In this document: positions 1 to 6,686 of the stretch, piece by piece
Position numbering within the stretch: position 1 is the stretch's first letter
Layout: each line of letters starts with the position of its first letter
Assembly: GCA_027063545.1 (NCBI GenBank)
Contig: JAMORN010000088.1
Location: 1 to 9,995, forward strand
Length of the DNA stretch: 9,995 nucleotides
Reading direction: 5' to 3'
Source: a bacterium
Lineage (GTDB): Bacteria; JAMORN01
Program-made: the position numbers and the translations under genes
Notes under the pieces: generated by a model
Seen by the model: only the letters and a program-made list of their open reading frames with translations
Database searches by the model: none
Told to the model about the DNA's origin: nothing

Positions 1-1
1 A

Positions 2-58
2 TCATCTATTGGATATATTCCTTATGATAAACCTCTTTTTGTAATTGATTTAAATTAA
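2..58 (+). CDS. C-terminal end of an unidentified protein (partial)
   Basis: An open frame enters from the left edge and ends in TAA at 56-58. The visible tail has 18 residues, ending in Y-D-K-P-L-F-V-I-D-L-N. It is too short to identify a family. It is called only because the frame is open to the edge, the stop is followed at once by a hairpin that resembles a terminator, and the gene would lie 45 bases ahead of the serpin gene on the same strand. It could equally be non-coding sequence. Confidence 0.35.
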   Translation, partial: SSIGYIPYDKPLFVIDLN

Positions 59-91
59 AATAGGTGTTATTTTTATTATAAACGCCTTTTC
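57..91 (+). terminator. Possible rho-independent terminator hairpin
   Basis: AGGTGTT at 62-68 can pair with AACGCCT at 81-87, a seven-pair stem with one G-U pair and a 12-base loop. A-rich bases stand before the stem and T bases (87-90) follow it. It lies directly after the stop at 56-58. The stem is short and the T-tract is only four bases, so this may instead be a hairpin in the serpin leader. Confidence 0.4.
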
Positions 92-103
92 TAAGAGGGG
101 CAT

Positions 104-1342
104 ATGAATAAACTTAAACTTTTTAATATTTATTTTTTGTTATTTTTTACCCCAATTATCGGAGCTTGTAGTGTTTCCAAAACAATAAATGTAGAAACGA
201 TAAATACTAATGATTTATCTATAACCTCTCTCATAGATACCTCTTTATATGTAGATTTATCAAAAACTTACCAGAATGTAAGTTATAAAACATTTAAATT
301 AATATATGAAAATATATCTGATAAACAAGAAAATATTTTTATATCTCCTTTGAGTATTGAATATATATTAGGTATGCTTCTTAATGGAGCTACTAATGCT
401 ACAAAAGATTCTATTATGAACTTTTTAGAGATAGATTCAGTTATAGAGTTTAATAGCTATCTATATAATTTATATAAATCTATACCAAGTTCTAATGATT
501 TTTCTTTAAAAATTGCCAATTCTATTTGGATAAGACAGGAATTAGAGCCTATAAATAAGGCATTCTTTGATCTTATGGTTAACTATTACTTTGCACACTT
601 TGATATAATAACTGATGCTTCTACAATAAACGATTGGGTTAGAGAAGAGACTGAAAATAAAATTGATTCTATAATAACTGATAATGATCTTGAAAGTATA
701 GACCTTCTTCTTATCAATGCTATTTATTATAAAGCCAACTGGAATAGACCATTTGATCCTAATTATACTAGAAAAGATTACTTTTTCCTAGAAAACGGAG
801 ATACCTTAAGATGTTATTTCATGAACAACAAGAACAATTTTTTATATAAAGAAAATAATTTTTCTTATATTATGGCTCTTAAATATAAAGGTGTAGATGC
901 ATATATGTATGTAATTCTACCAAAAGAGAATTATAAAGTAGGTGATATTATTCCTTATTTAAGTGATACTCTTTTTTATGACTTAAAAAGTACTTATATA
1001 AATCTATATTTCCCAAAATTTTCATTCTATTTTGATAAAGATTTAAGTGAAGACTTTAAAAATAGTATATTAAACATTGTTTTTGATAAAAATAAAGCCT
1101 CTTTTGGCAATTTTACAGAAAGTGATTATAATTTTTATGTAAATAAAATAAAACATAAAAGCTATATAAAAGTTGGAGAAGAAGGAACAGAGGCTGCTGC
1201 TGTTACAAGTGCAGAGCTTATATTAACAAGTACTCCTATAAATGAAGATTATATTACTTTAAAATTAAATAAACCTTTTATTTTTATTATAAAATATAAA
1301 AAAACAAATCTATTTATAGGTATTTTAAATAAACCAAAATAA
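104..1342 (+). CDS. Serpin-family protease inhibitor, predicted lipoprotein
   Basis: This is a 412-residue serpin, a suicide inhibitor of serine or cysteine proteases that acts by inserting its cleaved loop into a central sheet. Residues 4-21 form a hydrophobic signal ending in I-G-A-C, so Cys22 is the likely lipidated residue and the protein should sit on a membrane surface facing outward. Serpin core motifs are present: SPLSI at 81-85, NGAT at 94-97, NAIYYKANW at 205-213, and NKPFIF at 389-394 near the C-terminus. The hinge before the reactive loop reads E-E-G-T-E-A-A-A from 359, the small-residue pattern of inhibitory serpins. Counted from the hinge, P1-P1' would be Thr375-Ser376. The loop is about five residues longer than in alpha-1-antitrypsin, so the cleavage site and target protease are uncertain. 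The start has a GAGG element at 95-98, five bases upstream. The permease gene follows 10 bases after the stop. Confidence 0.95.
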   Translation: MNKLKLFNIYFLLFFTPIIGACSVSKTINVETINTNDLSITSLIDTSLYVDLSKTYQNVSYKTFKLIYENISDKQENIFISPLSIEYILGMLLNGATNATKDSIMNFLEIDSVIEFNSYLYNLYKSIPSSNDFSLKIANSIWIRQELEPINKAFFDLMVNYYFAHFDIITDASTINDWVREETENKIDSIITDNDLESIDLLLINAIYYKANWNRPFDPNYTRKDYFFLENGDTLRCYFMNNKNNFLYKENNFSYIMALKYKGVDAYMYVILPKENYKVGDIIPYLSDTLFYDLKSTYINLYFPKFSFYFDKDLSEDFKNSILNIVFDKNKASFGNFTESDYNFYVNKIKHKSYIKVGEEGTEAAAVTSAELILTSTPINEDYITLKLNKPFIFIIKYKKTNLFIGILNKPK

Positions 1343-1352
1343 AGGAGTTTTT

Positions 1353-2636
1353 ATGATATCTTTAAAAAATATTGATCTAAAAGGAGAAATTATCGGAGGA
1401 ATAACTACATTTCTTTCTATGGCTTATATCATAATTGTTAATCCTAAGATTCTTGAAATTGCAGGTATTCCTTTTGAAGGAGCAATGATAGCTACTATTC
1501 TAACTGCCAGTATTTTCACTATCCTTATGGGCTTATATACTGATAGACCTTTTGCAATTGCTCCTTATATGGGAGAGAATGCCTTTATTGCCTATACTGT
1601 CGTAAAAGGTTTAGGATATTCTTGGCAAACAGCTCTTGGGGCCATATTTATAAGTGGAATTTTATTTGTATTAATAACACTATCTGGCATAAGAAAAAAA
1701 TTAGCAGAGGATATACCGCCTTCTCTAAAAATAGCATTTGCCGTTGGTATAGGACTATTTTTAACATTCATAGGTCTAAATGATATAGGTATTGTAAAAT
1801 TAGGTGTTGAAGGTGCTCCTGTTCACATAGGAAATTTAAGAGATATAAAAGTACTTCTCGGAATCTTTTCTTTCTTTTTAATGGTATTTTTACTAATTAA
1901 AAGAATAAAAGGTTTTATTTTAATAAGTATAATTACTACAACTATTTTAGCAATACTTTTTGGACTTATTCCAATTCCAAAAGATTTTATATCATTTAAT
2001 TTTGATCTTTCATCTACTTTTTTAAAACTTGATATAAAAGGTGCTTTAACATGGGGTTTTGTTTCTATTATATTAACAATATTTATTATGGATTTTGTTG
2101 ATACTATGGGAACCTTGATAGCTTTAGGATATCAAGCTAATTTGGTAGATGAAAAAGGAAATCTTCCAGAAATAGAAAAACCGATGCTTGTTGATGCCAT
2201 AGCAACCGTTTTTGGTGCCATTTTGGGGACAACTACTTCTGGTGTTTTTATAGAATCTGCAACAGGGATAAAAGAAGGAGCGAGAAAAGGTCTTTCAAGT
2301 ATTGTTGTTGGTTTTTTATTTTTAATTTCTATATTTTTTACACCTTTATATAAGATAGTTCCTAGTTTTAGTTATGGCCCGGCATTAGTAGTCGTAGGGA
2401 TGTTTATGTTTGAAAATATAAGACACTTTAAATTTTCTGATTACTCAGAGACTATTCCTAGCTTTATTACTATTATATTAATGAGTTTCACCTATAATAT
2501 AGGTATAGGTATGACAGCAGGGTTTTTAACATACATAATTATTAAATTGTTCTCTGGAAAAATAAGAGATATAACACCTACTATGTGGTTTTTAGGATTT
2601 TTATCTTTAATATTTTATGTATTTTATCCATATTAG
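1353..2636 (+). CDS. NCS2-family purine/nucleobase permease (AzgA/PbuG-like)
   Basis: This 427-residue inner-membrane protein matches the NCS2 family, COG2252 branch, which takes up adenine, guanine or hypoxanthine with protons. Evidence runs along the whole length: G-G-I-T-T-F-L-S-M-A-Y at 15-25, A-P-Y-M-G-E-N-A-F at 70-78, G-Y-S-W-Q-T-A-L-G at 88-96, D-F-V-D-T-M-G-T at 247-254 and F-I-E-S-A-T-G at 299-305. The acidic residues of the substrate region (Asp250, Glu301) are kept. Two spots differ from the usual AzgA pattern: A-P-Y-M-G-E-N in place of A-P-G-M-G-L-N, and T-T-T-S-G-V-F before the conserved I-E-S. This leaves the exact substrate open. Many hydrophobic helices span the chain, and the length is normal. 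AAGGAG at 1342-1347 lies five bases before the ATG, overlapping the serpin stop, so the two genes are probably co-transcribed. Confidence 0.9.
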   Translation: MISLKNIDLKGEIIGGITTFLSMAYIIIVNPKILEIAGIPFEGAMIATILTASIFTILMGLYTDRPFAIAPYMGENAFIAYTVVKGLGYSWQTALGAIFISGILFVLITLSGIRKKLAEDIPPSLKIAFAVGIGLFLTFIGLNDIGIVKLGVEGAPVHIGNLRDIKVLLGIFSFFLMVFLLIKRIKGFILISIITTTILAILFGLIPIPKDFISFNFDLSSTFLKLDIKGALTWGFVSIILTIFIMDFVDTMGTLIALGYQANLVDEKGNLPEIEKPMLVDAIATVFGAILGTTTSGVFIESATGIKEGARKGLSSIVVGFLFLISIFFTPLYKIVPSFSYGPALVVVGMFMFENIRHFKFSDYSETIPSFITIILMSFTYNIGIGMTAGFLTYIIIKLFSGKIRDITPTMWFLGFLSLIFYVFYPY

Positions 2637-2645
2637 ATTATTATA

Positions 2646-2838
2646 TTAGTACTTTGATTTATACCTTTTAGAATAAAAAGTAATATAGAAATAGTTGATA
2701 TTTTCTATAAAAATTCCTATAAATAGAAATAAAACTCCTGAGATAAACATAAAAAAGTTTTTGTCTTTTTTCCATAATATGCTAATATCGAACCCCATAT
2801 AGAATCTAAAAAATTATGAAAATTTTCAAATCATTCAT
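2646..2838 (-). pseudogene. Small two-helix membrane protein gene with two frameshifts
   Basis: On the minus strand, ATG at 2838-2836 follows AAGGA (2849-2845) by six bases, a good start. The frame M-N-D-L-K-I-F-I-I-F stops at TAG (2808-2806) in the six-base run at 2808-2813. One extra base in that run moves reading to L-D-S-I-W-G-S-I-L-A-Y-Y-G-K-K-T-K-T. That frame breaks again at the six-base run at 2751-2756. A second extra base leads to F-F-M-F-I-S-G-V-L-F-L-F-I-G-I-F-I and on to TAA at 2648-2646. The repaired protein has 64 residues: two hydrophobic stretches joined by a Y-G-K-K-T-K turn, then a basic tail. The shape recalls small two-helix proteins with a Y-G-K-K turn, but family membership is a guess. 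It may be a decayed gene, a gene read by polymerase slippage, or a pair of base-count errors. Its 3' end faces that of the permease, 9 bases away. Confidence 0.6.
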
Positions 2839-2882
2839 AATTATTCCTTATTATTGATATAAAATAATTTATTTTTTATTTA

Positions 2883-2888
2883 TATAAT
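2883..2888 (+). promoter_or_regulatory. Candidate -10 element for ilvE
   Basis: A perfect TATAAT lies 32 bases before the ilvE ATG in the gap between the divergent small gene and ilvE. No good -35 box sits at normal spacing. The nearest TTGATA (2854-2859) is 24 bases away, which is too far. In DNA this AT-rich a TATAAT arises easily by chance, so this is tentative. The downstream AGGAG at 2909-2913, seven bases before the ATG, is a convincing ribosome binding site. Confidence 0.35.
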
Positions 2889-2920
2889 GACATTATTTTT
2901 TATAAAAAAGGAGATTAAAT

Positions 2921-3991
2921 ATGGAGCTTAAAATAAATTTAAAAAAAGAAAGACAAAATACAGAAATTAATCCTGAAAAGCTTGATTTTGGTAGGATATT
3001 TACAGATCATATGTTTGAAATGTATTATACTCCAGAAAAAGGTTGGCATAACGCTCAAATTGTTCCTTTTCATAATTTTGATCTTTCTCCAGCTACTATG
3101 GTTTTTCACTATGCCCAATCTGTCTTTGAAGGATTAAAAGCCTACAAATATAAAGGTAAATATATAGCTTTAATGAGACCAGAGGAAAATTTTAAAAGGT
3201 TAAATAGATCTGCAAGGCGTCTTGTTATTCCAGAAATAGATGAAGAATTTGTTTTAAATGCTTTAATCGAACTTTTAAAAATAGAAAAAAATTGGATCCC
3301 TGATAAAAAAGGATACGCTTTATATATAAGACCAACAATTATAGGAACAGATCCTGTTATAAGACTAAAGCCTTCTGAAAATTATCTCTTCTATATAATC
3401 CTTTCTCCTGTTGGTCCATACTATAAAAATGGCTTTAAACCTGCAAAAATTTTAGTAGAAACTGAATATGTTAGATCTGTTAGAGGGCAAACTGGTGATA
3501 CAAAAGCAAGTGCTAATTATGGAATAAGTTTAATCGCAGGAAAAAAGGCTACAGAACTTGGTTATGATCAAGCTTTATGGCTTGATGCTATTGAAAGAAG
3601 ATATATAGAAGAAGTTGGATCCATGAATATCTTCTTTGTTATTGATGGTAAAATTGTAACTCCAAAACTTAGAGGATCAATACTACCCGGAATAACAAGA
3701 GATTCTATTATAAAACTTGCTAAACATCTTGGATATGAAGTAGAAGAAAGAGATATTACAATCGATGAGGTAATTGAAGGTATAGAAAAAGGAAAAGTCA
3801 CAGAGTGTTTTGGTACAGGAACCGCTGCTGTTATATCTCCTGTAGGAGTATTAGGTTATAAAGGGAAGAACTATATTATAGGAAATGGTGAAATAGGGCC
3901 TATTTCAAAAAGACTTTTTGATGAATACACTGGTATTCAGTATGGAGAAAAAGAGGACGTTTTTGGTTGGTTAAAAATAATTGAGTATTAA
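2921..3991 (+). CDS. ilvE: Branched-chain amino acid aminotransferase
   Basis: This PLP-dependent class IV aminotransferase, 356 residues, catalyses the last step of leucine, isoleucine and valine synthesis, or the first step of their breakdown, using the glutamate/2-oxoglutarate pair in the cytoplasm. The order of motifs is that of the longer, mammalian/Bacillus-type enzymes: F-E-G-L-K-A-Y at 69-75, Y-I-R-P-T at 135-139, G-Q-T-G-D-T-K-A-S-A-N-Y-G at 189-201 with the PLP lysine at 195, E-E-V-G-S-M-N at 230-236, and F-G-T-G-T-A-A-V at 297-304 for phosphate binding. Length is normal for the type. AGGAG at 2909-2913 sets the start. It leads a likely two-gene unit with the SAM hydrolase gene, which begins two bases after the stop. 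No ilvB, ilvC, ilvD or leu genes are in view, so biosynthesis and catabolism cannot be told apart here. Confidence 0.95.
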   Translation: MELKINLKKERQNTEINPEKLDFGRIFTDHMFEMYYTPEKGWHNAQIVPFHNFDLSPATMVFHYAQSVFEGLKAYKYKGKYIALMRPEENFKRLNRSARRLVIPEIDEEFVLNALIELLKIEKNWIPDKKGYALYIRPTIIGTDPVIRLKPSENYLFYIILSPVGPYYKNGFKPAKILVETEYVRSVRGQTGDTKASANYGISLIAGKKATELGYDQALWLDAIERRYIEEVGSMNIFFVIDGKIVTPKLRGSILPGITRDSIIKLAKHLGYEVEERDITIDEVIEGIEKGKVTECFGTGTAAVISPVGVLGYKGKNYIIGNGEIGPISKRLFDEYTGIQYGEKEDVFGWLKIIEY

Positions 3992-3993
3992 AA

Positions 3994-4788
3994 ATGGATT
4001 TTAAATTTTCTCATTATATTACTATAACAACTGATTTTGGTTATAAAGATTCATTTGTTGGAATAGTTAAAGGTGTTATATTAAAACATAATCCCTACGC
4101 AACTATTATTGATATAACCCATGATATATCTCCTCAAAATATAATAGAGGGTGCTATTTCTATATTTACACTAAAAGACAGCTTTCCTCCAAATACTATT
4201 CATCTTGTTATTATAGATCCAACTGTTGGAAGTTCTAGGGATATAATTCTTGTAAAAAATGGGAAATATTGGTTTGTATTACCGGATAATGGTTTAATCT
4301 CTTTTATATATTTTTTTGATAAAAAAGAAAATTTCTCTGTTTATAATATTGATTTAAAAGAAAAAAATAATATATCATATACATTTCATGGTAGAGATGT
4401 TTTTGCTCCTATTGTGGGGTTTTTATCTGCTAATAAATTGGAAAAATTGATTGTTGAGAAAAAAGAAAATTTTTCTCTACTGAATATAAATTATCCAAAA
4501 AAAGAAAAAAAATTTATAGAAGGCGAGATTATATATATAGATCATTTTGGTAATGCCTTTTTAAATATAAGAAAAGAAAATTTAAATGATATAGAGTTAA
4601 AAAATTTAAAGTGTATCTATGGAGAAAACATTATAAATTTTTATGAAAGTTATTATTTGGTTAATAAAGGAGAACCTCTTCTTTTATTAAATTCTTTTGA
4701 TTTTTTAGAATTAGCTATAAATAATGGAAATTTTTCCAAAGAATATAATGCACAAATAGGTGATAAAGTTATAATTGAGTTGAAATAA
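3994..4788 (+). CDS. SAM hydroxide adenosyltransferase (SAM hydrolase, DUF62 family)
   Basis: This 264-residue cytoplasmic enzyme belongs to the DUF62 family, whose studied members split S-adenosylmethionine with water-derived hydroxide into adenosine and methionine. They are relatives of the fluorinase and chlorinase. T-T-D-F-G at 12-16, F-V-G-I-V-K-G-V-I-L at 21-30, I-I-D-P-T-V-G at 73-79 and F-H-G-R-D-V-F-A-P at 131-139 mark the N-terminal domain. H-F-G-N-A-F-L-N-I at 184-192 marks the C-terminal barrel. The Asp-Arg-His set typical of the hydrolase is present as Asp75, Arg82 and His132, with spacing like the archaeal enzyme. One departure is D-P-T-V-G where D-P-G-V-G is usual. It starts two bases after the ilvE stop without a clear ribosome binding site, so translation is probably coupled to ilvE. 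Its last 20 bases overlap the end of the convergent glycosyltransferase gene. Confidence 0.9.
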   Translation: MDFKFSHYITITTDFGYKDSFVGIVKGVILKHNPYATIIDITHDISPQNIIEGAISIFTLKDSFPPNTIHLVIIDPTVGSSRDIILVKNGKYWFVLPDNGLISFIYFFDKKENFSVYNIDLKEKNNISYTFHGRDVFAPIVGFLSANKLEKLIVEKKENFSLLNINYPKKEKKFIEGEIIYIDHFGNAFLNIRKENLNDIELKNLKCIYGENIINFYESYYLVNKGEPLLLLNSFDFLELAINNGNFSKEYNAQIGDKVIIELK

Positions 4789-5812
4789 TTCTAATTATAT
4801 ATTCTGCCCTCTTTGTTATTGTATGATCTGATGCTGTTCTTCGTGCGGCTCTCTGTCCTAAAGTAATTCTATAACCTTCATCTTGTAATAATAACTTTAT
4901 TTTTGAGTATAAGTCTTCTTTAGAGCTATAAAGTAATATTTCTTCATTCTCTTTAAAATTATCAATAATTGAACTATCTTTAAAATACCCTATAATAGCA
5001 ACGCCACAGGCTGCTGCTGTAAATAATCGAGGATTTATCCATGGTTTGGAATAACTATTTTTTAAAATATCTTGAGGTAAACTTAAAAATATCTTTGTTG
5101 AATTTAAAATTCTGTTTAAATTTTCATACGTTAACTTTTCTTCATGAATATTAAAAAATTCATTACTATATTTTTTTAAAGCCTCCCAACCATTACCCCA
5201 AATGTCTACCTTTATCTCATTTTCTGATAGAAATCTTATTACCTCTAATCTATAATCTGAAAAAGCTCCTATAAAAATTACATTATAAATCGCTTCTTTT
5301 TTTGTTGGAAAAAACTTTGATATATCAACACCAGGATATAATTTAAAATTTTTTATACCCTCTATAACCTTCTCCTCCCTTATAGAAAATATTCCATCAA
5401 TCTTATCCCTATAATAAGCAAAATCAAAATTATTTTCCTTAAAAAATGATGTTAAATAAATTGTATTCTTTACACCTATCCTATGGCCTATATCTAATGT
5501 TTTTTTATTGTAAAAAGAATTAGATAAAGAAAAAAATAAGTCAGGCTCAAAATTCAAATATTCATACATAAAATCTTTATTATAAAATTGTGCTAAAAGT
5601 TTATAATCTTCTTTTTTATTTTTTAATATAGAAGAATATTTTTTTAGTATAAAAGTATCATCAAATAAGTATACTTCTAATCCTAATGATTTAAAACCAT
5701 ATGCAAAATCTAAAGATATATCCCTTGCTAATCCTTCAAAAGGTACTGAAATAAAAACTTTTTTTATATTAAATGAATGATTTCTCTTATTTAAAATTAC
5801 AACCTCTTCCAT
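4769..5812 (-). CDS. CgeB-like glycosyltransferase
   Basis: This 347-residue protein has the two-domain layout of GT-B glycosyltransferases and best resembles the CgeB/Glyco_trans_1_2 group. The N-terminal half carries F-I-S-V-P-F-E-G near 20-27. The C-terminal half carries I-G-A-F-S-D-Y-R at 181-188, I-W-G-N-G-W at 204-209, N-P-R-L-F-T-A-A-A-C-G at 260-270 (the typical N-P-R-x-F-E-x-x-A-C-G site with Thr in the Glu place) and G-Q-R-A-A-R at 319-324, followed by D-H-T-I and Arg335. No signal or membrane helix is visible, so it is cytoplasmic. Sugar donor and acceptor cannot be read from the sequence. CgeB of Bacillus is linked to spore surface glycosylation, but nothing here shows sporulation. 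It is the last gene of the minus-strand chain, 10 bases after the Mth938-like gene, with AGGA at a usable distance before the ATG. Confidence 0.8.
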   Translation of the reverse strand: MEEVVILNKRNHSFNIKKVFISVPFEGLARDISLDFAYGFKSLGLEVYLFDDTFILKKYSSILKNKKEDYKLLAQFYNKDFMYEYLNFEPDLFFSLSNSFYNKKTLDIGHRIGVKNTIYLTSFFKENNFDFAYYRDKIDGIFSIREEKVIEGIKNFKLYPGVDISKFFPTKKEAIYNVIFIGAFSDYRLEVIRFLSENEIKVDIWGNGWEALKKYSNEFFNIHEEKLTYENLNRILNSTKIFLSLPQDILKNSYSKPWINPRLFTAAACGVAIIGYFKDSSIIDNFKENEEILLYSSKEDLYSKIKLLLQDEGYRITLGQRAARRTASDHTITKRAEYIIRIISTQL

Positions 5813-5822
5813 AACTTAATTC

Positions 5823-6281
5823 CTAATAAGCAATTCCTTCCATTGGTTTTGCTGTAGACATAAGGGCCATAATTTTTTTCTTTTGTTTTTTCAACTCATT
5901 ATATTTTTTTGCCATCTCATCGGTTGGCCCATAATAAACTGGAATATTCCATGATGAGAAGAATTCAATTAACTTTTCATCTATAGGTAATAACATTTCT
6001 TTATTTAATCCTTGCCCTATAATTACAACTTCCGGTCTATCTTTTCCTCCTCCTAATCTATCTATTGTTGCATCTATCATATTCTGAGATAATTCTATTT
6101 TTTTATAACTCTTTGACTGAATTAAAAATTTCCCTGTTGGTAATATCAAAATATCCATATTTAAGATAGGAACCCCCGAATAAATAATAAGCCCTGGTTT
6201 TACTATGCTTATATAACCTATAGGATTTTTATATAGCCATATACCCAATAAGATAATTAATATAATAATAAATTTTTTCAT
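5823..6281 (-). CDS. Membrane-anchored Mth938/DUF498-like protein
   Basis: The protein has 152 residues from the ATG at 6281. A hydrophobic helix fills the first 17 or so residues. After it comes a domain whose layout matches the Mth938-like fold (DUF498, the group of mammalian NDUFAF3): D-I-L-I-L-P-T-G-K, then R-P-E-V-V-I-I-G-Q-G, then W-N-I-P-V-Y-Y-G-P-T, then A-K-K-Y-N-E-L-K and K-I-M-A-L-M at the end. In the family these parts read P-x-v-v-I-G-T-G, p-T-x-x-A-x-x-x-Y-N-x-L and r-V-A-A-l. Its biochemical role is not established, and I assigned it by recalled motif, not by search. The start is chosen at ATG because AAGGAG (6295-6290) is eight bases away. An in-frame GTG at 6287 would have only two. 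The upstream gene ends at 6284, so they are tightly coupled. A membrane anchor on this domain is unusual as far as I know. Confidence 0.7.
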   Translation of the reverse strand: MKKFIIILIILLGIWLYKNPIGYISIVKPGLIIYSGVPILNMDILILPTGKFLIQSKSYKKIELSQNMIDATIDRLGGGKDRPEVVIIGQGLNKEMLLPIDEKLIEFFSSWNIPVYYGPTDEMAKKYNELKKQKKKIMALMSTAKPMEGIAY

Positions 6282-6283
6282 TT

Positions 6284-6679
6284 TCACCTCTCCTTATTTT
6301 GTTTTTCTTCTTCTATTTTAAAATAGTAATATTCAATACTATCTCTTAATCTTAATATACTATCTGGTAAAAAATTGTCAAGTTTTATTAAAAGATTCAT
6401 AAAACTTGAAGAATCAAGCTCCTTTTTAGATAGAATACCTAAAATACTATCTATTTGTTTTAAATCCTCTCCCTTTATTACATTTTTATCAATACCCAAT
6501 AAAAAAGCATTTATTCGCTTCTCTATTTCTTTTGGCGGCACTTCTTTTGGTTTATTTACCAAAACATCATAAGCTATCTTTATAACTGCAGATTTGTATA
6601 TTCTCTTTAAACTAAATAAAAAACCTATTATTGTTGCTAAAAGAAATATTATAATTAAAGATATTATCAATTTTTTCAT
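6284..6679 (-). CDS. Single-helix membrane protein of unknown function
   Basis: I do not recognise this 131-residue protein. Residues 3-24 form one strong hydrophobic helix with two lysines in front, either a membrane anchor or an uncleaved signal. The remainder is hydrophilic, rich in Lys, Glu, Leu and Ile, and looks largely helical, ending in a charged stretch rich in Glu and Lys. No catalytic motif or cysteine is seen. A clear ribosome binding site is missing, and the start follows the stop of the 57-residue gene by seven bases, so coupled translation is likely. It stops with TGA at 6286-6284, two bases before the ATG of the Mth938-like gene. The position between RadC and the other anchored proteins suggests it belongs to the same functional unit, but that is inference. 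Confidence 0.75.
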   Translation of the reverse strand: MKKLIISLIIIFLLATIIGFLFSLKRIYKSAVIKIAYDVLVNKPKEVPPKEIEKRINAFLLGIDKNVIKGEDLKQIDSILGILSKKELDSSSFMNLLIKLDNFLPDSILRLRDSIEYYYFKIEEEKQNKER

Positions 6680-6686
6680 ATATTTT

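Noticed and set aside
45-82. TTGATT with TATTAT as a serpin promoter
   Set aside because: The spacing is about 23 bases, too long for a standard promoter, and the second box overlaps the hairpin loop. In such AT-rich DNA these matches are expected by chance.
2646-2805. Intact short frame starting at ATG GGG (2795) as a separate small gene
   Set aside because: It lacks a ribosome binding site, and its first part is out of frame with the better coding piece (S-I-W-G-S-I-L-A-Y-Y-G-K-K). The three-frame repaired gene explains more of the sequence.
2854-2888. TTGATA plus TATAAT as a full ilvE promoter
   Set aside because: The gap between the boxes is 23 bases instead of about 17. Only the TATAAT was kept, with low confidence.
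3568-3801. 77-residue open frame on the minus strand
   Set aside because: It lies wholly inside ilvE on the opposite strand, has no recognisable domain, and ilvE motifs (E-V-G-S-M-N and others) cover the same bases.
6282-6287. GTG at 6287 as start of the Mth938-like gene
   Set aside because: The AAGGAG would be only two bases away. The ATG two codons later has an eight-base spacing, so it is preferred.
6375-6572. 65-residue open frame on the plus strand
   Set aside because: It lies inside the 131-residue minus-strand gene, against the direction of the whole chain, with low-complexity Ser/Phe/Ile content and no motif.
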